Positions 1-7,787 of a stretch of DNA of 31,023 nucleotides are shown in pieces. The DNA is from Chara braunii (lineage: Eukaryota; Streptophyta; Charophyceae; Charales; Characeae). The notes under the pieces are model-generated. The model worked only from the letters and a program-made list of their open reading frames with translations, was not told the DNA's origin and ran no database searches. Position numbers and translations under genes: made by a program. The stretch spans positions 525,709 through 556,731 of the forward strand of contig BFEA01000050.1 in NCBI GenBank assembly GCA_003427395.1, in the 5' to 3' direction. The first letter of the stretch is position 1. Every line of letters begins with the position of its first letter.

Positions 1-100
1 TATTGTGGGTTTTGCTGAATGGATGTTATGTCTGTTGCTTTTCCTTATGCCTGATCTTTGTCTTTGCTTGTCGTTTTGATACACTCAAGAGCATAGTAGG
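1..100 (+). repeat. LTR fragment, third copy of the local Ty3-type LTR
   Basis: This stretch matches the 5' LTR from about 5173 to 5268 almost base for base. Its last few bases (gcatagtag) are closer to the 3' LTR near 16275. It is cut off at the window edge on the left, and its similarity ends just before the synthetic junction at 105-142. It could therefore come from another LTR copy several kb away, brought in by a mate-pair chimera, rather than being a real neighbour of what follows. Confidence 0.85.
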
Positions 101-104
101 AATC

Positions 105-142
105 CTGTCTCTTATACACATCTAGATGTGTATAAGAGACAG
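105..142. other. Nextera mate-pair junction adapter (assembly artefact)
   Basis: Positions 105-123 read CTGTCTCTTATACACATCT and 124-142 read AGATGTGTATAAGAGACAG. These are the two 19-bp Tn5 mosaic ends back to back, the known circularisation junction of Nextera mate-pair libraries. It is synthetic DNA left in the assembly, not biology. Bases on its two sides were ligated in a circle and may be kilobases apart in the genome. Reading frames across it give an artefact peptide containing SYTHLDVYKRQ. Confidence 0.97.
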
Positions 143-215
143 CACACACACACACCCTGTGTCGTTCCATTGCGACGTGGCCGCCCTGGAATCTATAGCG
201 CTGTCCACCCATTTC

Positions 216-320
216 TTTTTTTTTGGGGACCATTTCATGATTTATGTGTGTCATCCTTGCCCAGGGACCATGCTAATCTTCTCTGTATCGTTCCAATTTG
301 AACGGATGTCTCGAAGGACC
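216..320 (-). pseudogene. U6: U6 snRNA retropseudogene with poly(A) tail
   Basis: On the minus strand, 320 to 227 matches plant U6 spliceosomal RNA. The 5' end carries CCTTCG and GACATCCG, followed by AATTGGAACGATACAGAGA, AGATTAGCATGG, CAAGGATGACAC and a plant-type 3' end GAAATGGTCC. The ACAGAGA box and catalytic AGC region are kept, but the 5' hairpin and several later bases have changed. Real U6 genes end in a T run on the sense strand. Here the body is followed by a run of nine A (224-216). Upstream (321-400) I see neither the plant USE (RTCCCACATCG) nor a TATA box at -30. This fits a reverse-transcribed copy made by LINE machinery rather than a working Pol III gene. Confidence 0.85.
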
Positions 321-333
321 GCACCTCACCACA

Positions 334-444
334 TAAGCAGCGGATGCAATACAAACAAGCAAAAAAACACCTTCACCATGTCGCGCGTATCTGACCACGT
401 GTTGGAAACACAGATTCGCCAGCAGCAGGTAACGAGGTGTTGCC

Positions 445-526
<82 letters not shown>

Positions 527-654
527 TCAAAAGCAGCGCATGAAATACAAAACAGGGAAAAAAAACGTCTTCACCATGTCGAGTGTATCTGACCGCGTAC
601 GGTCAGATACATGTGAAACATAGATTCGCCAGAAGCAGGTAAAGTGGTGTCGCC

Positions 655-659
<5 letters not shown>
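334..659 (+). repeat. Tandem duplication of a ~120-bp unit, each followed by (CT)n
   Basis: Two related units start at about 334 and 531. Both run AAGCAGCG, ATGnAATACAAA, a short A run, then TTCACCATGTCG, GTATCTGACC, ACAnAGATTCGCCAG and GCCGCCATC, and end directly in a CT microsatellite. The second unit also has a small palindrome (587-613, GTATCTGACCG against CGGTCAGATAC). The sequence after the second microsatellite (743-780) resembles 173-205, so the duplication probably includes the U6 side as well. No coding function is supported; the long Arg-Glu ORFs here are only translations of the microsatellite. Confidence 0.75.
449..526 (+). repeat. Microsatellite (TC)n followed by (AC)n
   Basis: An uninterrupted TC tract of about 55 bp runs from 449 to 504 and passes directly into an AC tract to 526. 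Confidence 0.97.
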
Positions 660-724
<65 letters not shown>

Positions 725-742
725 GTGCGCGCGCGCACACAC
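659..742 (+). repeat. Microsatellite (TC)n followed by GC/CA alternation
   Basis: A TC tract of about 64 bp (659-722) is followed by alternating gcgtgcgcgcgcgcacacac (723-742). The alternating purine-pyrimidine end could adopt Z-DNA, which is inference. Confidence 0.95.
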
Positions 743-1229
743 TGCGGCGTGGCAGTGCTGGAAGCCATGGCGTTGTCGAACGTTCCTTCACTGCGTGGGC
801 AGCATGGCGACTCCGAGGCGGTTGGTGATTCCACAGGGCCTGGCCTGGGACAGGCCTTCTCTGCCTTTTTTGGCCAATTACAAACAAGGGCTGTGATGTA
901 CCTGCAGGCTGATGTTTTTGTTGCCTTTCCTAACTACGGCACCGTAGAGGTTGCCTGATAACGTTATTTCTGCCTATTCAAACTAAAAAGGTGACTCAGG
1001 AGCAGTTTCCCCCCAAAAAAAGAGTCTGCGTAGTTCTTTGGAGGAGATCCCTGCAGCATACAGTCAGTACAAATATAGCTGTTTAAACAAACAACTGCAA
1101 CAGCAACAACAACAGTCTGGCTGATTCTGCGTAGTTCTACCAGGCTAACTACATTTCTTATAGGTGAGCCCAGTAGCTCGCAGTCTCCACAATTGTATGA
1201 TTATTCACACGAACAATTACAATGTTCAG
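743..1229. other. Unassigned non-coding stretch
   Basis: No domain, RNA or long open frame is recognisable. The pentadecamer-like string TCTGCGTAGTTCT appears twice (near 1025 and 1126), and there is a CAA-rich patch near 1097-1112. The first 40 bases resemble 173-205. Confidence 0.5.
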
Positions 1230-1368
1230 GGATGCTGGACCCGCTTTCCAGCAGGTGCTGCTCCCCACCAATAGATGGAGCCTCCCTGACAGTGCTAGTG
1301 TTGCGTGCTCTTACCAGCATCCCTAGCATCCGCTCGGGTTGTTTCAACAAAAAAAAAAAAAAAAAAAA
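1230..1368 (+). repeat. SINE-like poly(A) repeat, copy 1
   Basis: The repeat begins GGGATGCTGGACCCGCTTTC, continues with AGCAGGTGCTGCTCCCCACC and AATAGATGGAGCC, then a CAGCATCCCTAGCATCCG block and CGGGTTGTTTC, and ends in about 19 A (1349-1367). The same order recurs at 3052 (plus), 3501 (minus) and 18592 (minus), and is partly present in the 3' end of the LINE at 26512. It is about 120 bp without the tail. It may be a SINE, or a very short 5'-truncated LINE end. No tRNA-type A or B box was seen within it, and no clear target-site duplication. Confidence 0.75.
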
Positions 1369-1600
1369 GTAAGTGAAAAAAGTTTGGCTGGGTGGGGTAC
1401 TGGTGGTTTAAACCGCAAGTACACGGCCCCAGCCGTGCAGAAAGTTTTTTGTCGCCACAAGCAAAACTCGGAGGGGCCGCGCGGCGTGGGGCATCGTTGA
1501 AAAAAGAAAATAGGCGGCCCCCGAAGTGGTGCGAGCTTCGTGCTGACACCGCAGGCCGATGTGTGGTGTACTGGTGCTTTAATCCTAGTGATGTCTCTGT
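1369..1600. other. GC-rich unassigned segment
   Basis: This segment sits between the poly(A) of SINE-like copy 1 and the broken end of the minus-strand LINE. It holds two similar strings, GGTACTGGTGGTTTAA (1396-1411) and GTACTGGTGCTTTAAT (1569-1584), in direct orientation near its ends. The first string also occurs inverted at 30734-30749. It could be a small element bounded by these strings; I do not recognise it. Confidence 0.4.
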
Positions 1601-2069
1601 GTGCACCTAGGCTGGCTGCCAAGGCCTCCATGGTGATCACAAATAGGAATGGGGTGATTAGGTCCCCCAACTGACCGCTCCAGCAGTATGATTGGTGCAA
1701 GAGACCCATTGATCCGGACCCGGGTTGCTGCGTTTTGATGGAAAATGCGTACCCATCGTCTGAAGACTGGCCCAAATTTCATTTTTCCTAGACTTTTGTC
1801 CAGAAAATGTCAGGCCACATGGTCATAGGCTTTCTCAAAATCAATGAAGATAAAGCCGGCATTCCGTCGTGAGTGGCTTGTTAGCTGGAGCATTTCGTGC
1901 ACCAAGAAGGACATTCTCTTGTATATTCCTGTTTTGCCTGAACCCAGTTTGGGAACTTTTGGGTGGGTAAATAATGTCTTTCATTATGGGGATCATTCAG
2001 TTGGCCAAGGCTTTAGCTAACATTTCGTACACTACCATGAGTCATGTGATTGGCCGGAATGTTGTTGGG

Positions 2070-2130
2070 TTTTTTTTTTTTTTTTTTTTTTTTAAACAGG
2101 CTGATGCTAGGGTGCTGATAAGAGCAGGTG
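2070..2130 (-). repeat. Truncated SINE-like tail inserted inside LINE RT
   Basis: On the minus strand, the sequence CACCTGCTCTTATCAGCACC continues through CTAGCATCAGCCTGTTT into 24 A. It lies exactly between the codons for YKKG and RPIT of the LINE RT, which are only about eight residues apart in the intact relative at 23150-23200. The block matches the 3' end of the SINE-like copies at 1230 and 3052. It is a 5'-truncated insertion, younger than the LINE copy it breaks. Confidence 0.8.
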
Positions 2131-2196
2131 AGTTTGTTCCCTTTTTATAGGGGAGGGACAACACTCCTTGGCCCCACCATGTCTCCCATCTCCCCG

Positions 2197-3051
2197 TTCT
2201 CCATACCTGCTTGTAGGACTCCATCACCTCCTGGCTCATGAAATCTCAAGCGGCCTCCCGAAATTCCTTAGGGGAAACGTCAATCGCCAATGTCTTTTAC
2301 TTTTCCATCTGTAGGAGTGTGGTCCAAACTTCCTGCTTGGAGAGAGGGGCCTTAAGAAGCTCCCACTGTTCCCGTGACAAAGCCTTGTCCACGGGGGACA
2401 AAACTCGTCTATCAGTTTAAGGTGGGCTTTTCTGTCCACTGCGTCGATATGGGATGCGAATACTACTGAAAAAGTCCTTCAAGAGGATCAGATGACATTT
2501 ATCAAACTACCGTAATTGGTATCTCCACATGTACAGTATTAGACACAATACCATAACACCACAAATGGACAGACAGCAAGGTCTCAAACAACAGAGGGAA
2601 AATCGTGACATCCGCACTTTCCACATTGTAAATAGGTTCCCCGTTCTCCATACCTCCTTGTAGGACTCCAACACCTCCTGGCTCATGAAATCCCAAGTGG
2701 CCGGGGAAACGTCAATCGCCAATGTCTTTTACTTTTCCATCAGTAGGAGTGTGGTCCAAACTTCCTGCTTGGAGAGAGCGGCCTTAAGAAGCTCCCACTG
2801 TTCCGGTGACAAAGCCTTGTCCACGGGGGACGAAACTCGTCTATCAGTTTAAGGTGGGCTTTTCTGTCCACTGCGTCGATATGGGATGCGAATACTACCG
2901 AAAAAGTCCTTGAAGAGGATCAGATGACATTTATCAAACTACCGTAATTGGTATCTCCACACGTACAGTATCAGACACAATACCGTAAGATAGCAAGGTC
3001 TCAAACAACAGAGGGCAAATCGTGACATCCTCACTTTCCACGTTGTAAATA
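2197..3051 (-). repeat. Tandem duplication (432-447 bp) within LINE remnant
   Basis: Unit A (2197-2638) and unit B (2639-3051) are highly similar direct copies. GGACTCCA occurs at 2216 and 2663 (offset 447), while GTCAATCGCC occurs at 2279 and 2711 (offset 432). The difference is a 15-bp deletion in unit B after GGCC. Both units encode, on the minus strand, the same pre-RT LINE segment (HIDAVDRKA, then SPKEF-like and SQEV-ESYK). Unit A is joined to the next unit after GTAAATAGG, whereas unit B at that point joins the SINE-like repeat. Confidence 0.85.
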
Positions 3052-3181
3052 GGGACGCTGGACCCGATTTCCAGCAGGTGCTGCTCCCCACCAATAGATG
3101 GAGCCTCCCCGATGATGCTCGTGGTGTCTGCACTTATCAGCACCCCTAGCACCCGTTCGGGCTGTTTTTCTAAAAAAAAAA
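3052..3181 (+). repeat. SINE-like poly(A) repeat, copy 2
   Basis: This copy starts GGGACGCTGGACCCGATTTC, passes the shared CTCCCCACCAATAGATGGAG block, then CTTATCAGCACCCCTAGCAC, and ends CGGGCTGTTTTTC plus an A run. It is the best-preserved plus-strand copy. Its tail faces the tail of copy 3 across an A-rich spacer. Confidence 0.8.
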
Positions 3182-3346
3182 GAGAAAGAAAAAGAAATCA
3201 CGTGTGAAAAAGTAAATAAATAAATAAATCATGTGTGAAAAAAAAAAATAACGTGCAAAAAAATATATATATATAAATAAATAAATCACACGTGAAAAAA
3301 AAAAGAAGAAATCACGTGCAAAATAAATAAACAAATCACGCATGAT
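3182..3346. repeat. A-rich array with repeated CACGTG cores
   Basis: About six imperfect 25-35-bp units carry AAATCACGTGTGAAAA-like cores, separated by AAATAAATAA runs and one (TA)n. The string CACGTG, or a one-base variant, appears near 3200, 3230, 3253, 3289, 3313 and 3337. The array lies between two oppositely oriented poly(A) tails. It may be an expanded tail or target-site sequence. The CACGTG cores look like plant G-boxes, but there is no gene next to them. Confidence 0.65.
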
Positions 3347-3351
3347 CTTTC

Positions 3352-3501
3352 TTTTTTTTTTTTTTTTTTTTTTTTTTGAAAACAACCCGTTTCAGGGCTA
3401 GGGGTGCTGGAAGAACAGACACCGTTAGCACTTCCGAGGGGCTCCATCTATTAGTGGGGAGCTTCACCAGCTGGAAATAGGGTCCAGTGTCCCAATACAT
3501 T
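3352..3501 (-). repeat. SINE-like poly(A) repeat, copy 3
   Basis: Read on the minus strand, it runs GGGACACTGGACCCTATTTC, CTCCCCACTAATAGATGGAG, CAGCACCCCTAGCCCTG and GGGTTGTTTTC, then 26 A (3377-3352). Its 5' part (3426-3501) is also the outer part of the foldback's left arm. Confidence 0.75.
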
Positions 3502-3925
3502 TGATGAAGAGTAAGCATTCCATGGGTATGTGTATGTCTGATCTACTTTGTGCTGGCTGAGCAACACATCTGATGGAGAGTAAGCATTCCATGAGCATGT
3601 GTATGTTTATGTTTAATCTACTTTCTACCGACCGAGCATTACTGTATAAGTACTGAGTAAGTGTACGGTTAACTGTAGTGGACTATTCTTATTAGTCCAA
3701 ACAGTCCACTACAGTTAACTGTAGTCCACGACGGTTAACCGTACGCTTACTCAGCACTTATACAGTAATGCTCAGTCGGTACAAAGTAGATTAAACAGAA
3801 ACATACACATACTCATGGGATGCTTACTCTCCATCAGATGTGTTGCTCAGCCGGTACGAAGTAGATCAGACATACACATACCCATGGAATGCTTACTCTT
3901 CATCAAATGTATTGGGACGCTGGAC
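3426..3925. repeat. Long foldback palindrome (left arm, centre, part of right arm)
   Basis: Left arm 3426-3684 is the reverse complement of 3703-3925 continued at 17522-17578, with the centre near 3693. Examples are GGTTAACTGTAGTGGACT (3667-3684) against AGTCCACTACAGTTAACT (3703-3720), and GAGTAAGCATTCCATGGG on the left against its complement near 3881-3898. Each arm contains two related ~70-bp subrepeats (GAGTAAGCATTCCATG, then ATCTACTTT) and ends in the SINE-like sequence. The right arm carries about 20 extra bases near 3720-3740. The right arm is interrupted by the LTR retrotransposon. There is no coding sequence. It fits a foldback or MITE-type element, or two head-to-head SINE-like copies around a palindromic core. 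Confidence 0.85.
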
Positions 3926-4714
3926 TGTGACGAACCAATTTCTGTCCCGCACGACTTTCTGCGCGTTGACAATGAGGGGTCCTAAGTTGGGAAGATTGGG
4001 CCAATTACGGGAGATTGGGATGGAAGGGAAATTGCATCAGTGTCCTCGCTTCTTCGTCCTTTTTCGTTGACTTTTCGGATGATTGGGTTCCGGCCCGGAT
4101 GGGCCCCGGGATGATCAACTGGTTGATTGGCTGTCGGAGTGGTGCGCCGCCGCTCGTGCAATATATAAATGTTGACGTCGCTTCTTTTGTTTCGGTTTCG
4201 GACCTTTTAGGCGCGGACATCGCGCGGGAATTTTTCTTCATTCTTTTTGTAATTTCTTTTTGAATTCTTTTTTGAATCTTGTCGAGCCATTGTGGCTCTC
4301 GGAATTTCGAACTTTCTTTTCGGGATTCGTGTTTTTTCGCTTTTTCTGCATTAGACAGGAATTTAGGAATTTTGCAATTAAGATTTTTCCTTGCCGTGCA
4401 ACGCTTTTTGCTTACGCGCTTCTCTGTGCGGCTGCAACTGAACTCTGATTAGCCGGCGCCTTTAATTGTATTTGTAACTGAAATTTTGGGCGGGCGCCAT
4501 TGTAACTGTATCCTTTCTTCTTGTGCTTCGTCTTTCCCGCTCTTGTTTTCTCTTGCTGTGTCTAGCCAGCCCGCGGACTGCATGCTCGGATCGATGAGTG
4601 GAGAGAGGCTACGTCCCCCACGCCGTGGCCCGACCATGCAGAACGCAGGCGCACCCTCTCCTAATCTTCTTGCTAAGTCCATGCGATTCCGGGTTCTTCG
4701 CGGATGCATACACG

Positions 4715-4722
4715 CTATAAAT
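4715..4722 (+). promoter_or_regulatory. Candidate LTR TATA box 1
   Basis: CTATAAAT follows a GC-rich stretch and is conserved in the 3' LTR at 15716-15723. It is a candidate U3 promoter element. The alternative at 5066 is equally possible. Confidence 0.4.
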
Positions 4723-5065
4723 TCCGGCTACGATATTAGATAGCTCTCTTAACCAGCTAGTGGAAGCTCGGGGTAGCGCAATCAGTGAGGGTCGACTCAC
4801 GAGCGAAGTAAGAGGTGAGTTGAAGTGGGAGTCGGGCGAGCCCACGAGCTGGTGCCAAACGCGCGGGGTTGACGCGGGCCATGACGGACTGTGGGTGCGG
4901 GCGAACCTAACGGGTGCGGGAGAACTAAGCGGGGTGACGACTTCGTGCGTTGGTGCGCGACGACGGACTGTCCGCATCGGAGAGACAGAGAGAGAGAAAG
5001 AGGGAGCTGAGGTTGATGGACGCGGATTTGCTGTTTCTTTTGTCTTTTCTCCCTCATTGCTTTTG

Positions 5066-5073
5066 TATATAAA
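5066..5073 (+). promoter_or_regulatory. Candidate LTR TATA box 2
   Basis: TATATAAA lies after a pyrimidine-rich stretch and is conserved in the 3' LTR at 16070-16077. The local context (T-rich upstream, unique start region downstream) suits a Pol II promoter. Which TATA is used cannot be settled by reading. Confidence 0.45.
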
Positions 5074-6497
5074 TTTTGATCTCGGCTCGGGGCGATTCGC
5101 CCGTTTTCTTTTGTTTTTCAGAATCTTGACTTGGTTTCGGCCACACTTGTTTTTGTGATTTCAATCTCGGATATTGTGGGTTTTGCTGAATGGATGTTAT
5201 GTCTGTTGCTTTTCCTTATGCCTGATCTTTGTCTTTGCTTGTCGTTTTGATACACTCAAGAGCATAAAAGAGAAGTTCGCGTAGTCCTCGCTATTGCTAT
5301 TTGTCTTTTTTTTTATCTACTGTTGTTGTTGTGAATGTGTGGTAGCCCCTTGCATATTCAAGAATCAGGAATGATTGCGTACGGATCACGGTTTGATTAG
5401 ATGATTGGGTAGCTGTTTTTCCAGAAACCAGCGAATACCTCATGGGGATGCGTGTAAGCGCGATCTGATTTGTGCACATACACGTGTCCATGCGCGTCGA
5501 TTTGTAACCACCCACACATGAAAGGGCTAACGATCGCGGGGATATTGACTGATTGGATGTGTTCGGTGGCCATTGTGTGTTTGCAACAAAGCGATCATCC
5601 CGTCTGAACACGTGTAAGTGCGATCCCATTCGCGCAGTCTACAAGTACTCACACGCGGTGATCGCAATCGTGGAATAACGGGACAGGCACGGAATTTCTG
5701 AACGCTGAGCTCGGAAATTCCCCATCCGGGTAACCACGCACTAAGGAATTCCGCGGCTTCACAATGACAAGATAACGAACTCGAGGGACTCAGATTCATC
5801 GTGGGATCCGGAGTATTTTACCCCTTGGGTGAACGAGTGCCTCAGACACGTCCGGAATTCCCCTGTCTAACCGAGAATCGATTGTGCCCTAGGGAGTTTC
5901 ACTGCGCTACGATCAGCGACCCGAGGTGTCCCGATTTTCCCACTTCGGACAACTCGCACTACTTCATATCCCCCGGCTTCGTTGTTATCGCTACTAATTT
6001 CCCTCCTTTTCGTCTTCTCCTCCCGTACCACCAACTTACGGTGGTACTGTGGAATTCCATCGCGGAGTATTGGCCCCGCACGCCCTGATGAAATTGCCGA
6101 CGTCGCAGCAATCGACGAGCCCCCAAAACCAGAGGGCCTAACCCAAACACGCGACGACAGACGCCACGTGGCTGCCCCCAAAGGCCCGACTCATCGGAAT
6201 CACAGTCATTCCGGGCAGACCTAGCCCTGAACCGCCGCCCCCAAAACAGGCGAAGCGGACGACCTTGAACGCACCGCGCATGCCATCTGCCTTATGCTGC
6301 ACGACATAAACGCCAGCAACCCAGAAGGAACTTGCCCTCAGCCTTATTGCACCCGTGCCCCTAGAACCTTGCCACATGAGATTTCAGTTCTGACCTAGGA
6401 CTCCACCCCCACTTTCCCAAAAATCCTTGGTGCACCCCTTTTCGCACTTCCAGGCCCATATCCCACTCTGATTAGGAAGTCGCGCTGGGCGTGAGGT

Positions 6498-6509
6498 TGG
6501 TATCAGAGC
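6498..6509 (+). other. Primer-binding site for initiator tRNA-Met
   Basis: TGGTATCAGAGC is the standard plant LTR-retrotransposon primer site, complementary to the 3' end of initiator methionine tRNA. It follows the 5' LTR directly. It primes minus-strand DNA synthesis. Confidence 0.93.
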
Positions 6510-6650
6510 CCGACACGTGGCCGGGTTACAGGACTAACCGCACGATAATTAAGCGATCTGGCTAACCGAGGGCGACCTCGACCCCGAAACGCGCATAGAC
6601 GCGACCCAGTCGTCACTAGAAGCAGATCGGTTAATCGACGGGCCGTCAAT
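6510..6650 (+). other. Untranslated leader between primer site and gag
   Basis: This is a 140-bp leader with no ORF, GC-rich, ending in GGGCCGTCAATATG just at the gag start. It probably holds packaging signals (inference only). Confidence 0.5.
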
Positions 6651-7787
6651 ATGAATGCTAATCAGCAGAACCCCCTACAGAACCTGAATCCCCAGCAAAA
6701 TCCTAATAAACCTGTACCACGTGCACGAGCTCCTATGACGCCACCAGATCTCTATCTGTTTGATCCTGCGCATCATCTTGCTGGAGCATGGTTAGCTACG
6801 CTCCGAGCACAGCAGTACGATGACAACGAAGCTCAGGTGAACATCCCCGCCCGATTAGGAGGGGACGCCCATCATTGGTTTAGTACCTATGCATGGGTGG
6901 ATCTTCCAACTTTCAAGCGAGACTTTATGAATCGGTTTGATTATGTCCATTCAGAACAAGCGTTCTTAATGATTAAAGATCGAGTCCAAAAACAAGTGGC
7001 AAACCCCCCTCGAATCCGTTACGGAATATCGAAACCGGTTTTACCGGATGTTCGTGAAAGCGGAGCGAGGCGAGCAAGTAGGAAGAGATTTGTTTATAGA
7101 CGGACTTCGCAGCCAAACGATAAGGGCGAAACTGCGAAAACAGTTCTCCCGCATCAATCATACGCTGCAACAGATCATGGCCGCTGCAGAAGAGATGAAA
7201 CGCAAGTTTGCTGCAAGTTTCCTAGAAGGGGAACACTATCCGAAGGAAGGAGATTCGTCCGAACTTGCGAGGGCAAAGGCTGAGCTGGCCGCGTTGCAAA
7301 ACAAGTTCGAAAACATGGGGTTTGTGCCAGGTCATGTGACCTATCTGGAGCAGATATCCCCTAAACGACCAGCACCGAGTGTGACTACGGGCATGCCCGC
7401 CCCGTGATACCAGCACTGGTAATGACGGCACCCCCACCACCGATCGAAAATCTCATACGGTCGAATGAATCAACCATCATTTTGGACCTGACCAAAACAC
7501 TACTTAGCCTAATCCAAGAAAGCAAAAAGGAACAGCGAGAGCATAATGCTCGGCTGGAAGCTATGATGAGAAATATGCGGCCCATCGCAGTACGCACCGC
7601 CCCAATCCAACAAGGACTGGCCCCGGCACCTGTTCTTGGAGGGGCCACGGGCAATCTGAACGTCTGTTATGCATGCCATCAACCGGGGCATCTAGCTCGA
7701 GATTGCCCTCACCGACCCCCGCAACAACGGGTCGGAGCCGAGCCAGTAGCTGCAGCCCCTGGACAGGTAGGAGCCCTGATGGAATAA
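6651..7787 (+). pseudogene. gag: gag (capsid and nucleocapsid), frameshifted
   Basis: Gag forms the virus-like particle and binds element RNA. The ATG at 6651 opens MNANQQNPLQN. A capsid-type segment (LGGDAHHWFSTYAW, then FKRDFMNRFDY) is typical of retrotransposon gag. The frame shifts near a six-C run (7004-7009), where TEYRNRFYRMFVKAERGEQV continues in the +1 frame. It returns to the first frame near 7404. The C-terminal part has a CCHC zinc knuckle, CYACHQPGHLARDC (7665-7706), for nucleic-acid binding. The ORF ends with TAA at 7785-7787, directly followed by ATG and an open frame into protease. Two opposite indels therefore displace only the middle third. The length (about 378 codons) is normal for a Ty3 gag. 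Confidence 0.9.

Larger units (their letters stand above)
1605..3051 (-). pseudogene. Decayed LINE (L1-like) reverse-transcriptase remnant
   Basis: Read on the minus strand, pieces in different frames give LINE RT landmarks in the right order: SQEVMESYKQVW, GVLSLPYKKG, RPIT, QTGF and RNIQENVL, FIDFEKAYDHV (first catalytic Asp region), then GPVFRRWVRIFHQNAATRV and ITMEALAASLGAHRDITRI. They align well with the plus-strand LINE at 23031-26678. The FADD motif is missing because homology stops near 1600. Several stops and frameshifts are present, a SINE-like tail interrupts it at 2070-2130, and the upstream part is duplicated in tandem. The copy is non-functional. Confidence 0.85.
3926..6497 (+). 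repeat. 5' long terminal repeat (2572 bp)
   Basis: It starts TGTGACGAACCAATTT and matches the 3' LTR along its full length with scattered, mostly transition-type differences. Its last bases are CGCTGGGCGTGAGGT. The 3' LTR continues from there with TCGGGCGTCACA, so the 5' LTR appears to have lost its terminal ~12-13 bp, including the CA end, next to the primer site. The small ORFs inside it are not conserved between the two LTRs as proteins and are ignored. Confidence 0.92.

Noticed and set aside
216-320. A functional U6 gene
   Set aside because: It has no USE or TATA upstream, an altered 5' stem, and an A run instead of a T terminator.
273-887. Several ORFs rich in Arg-Glu or Ser-Leu repeats
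   Set aside because: They are translations of the (CT)n/(GA)n microsatellites on either strand and carry no other conserved content.
3182-3346. A CRISPR-like array
   Set aside because: The units are short, imperfect and A-rich with no unique spacers, and the context is a eukaryotic genome.
3170-3385. Lys- or Phe-rich ORF
   Set aside because: It is the translation of A/T runs between SINE-like tails.
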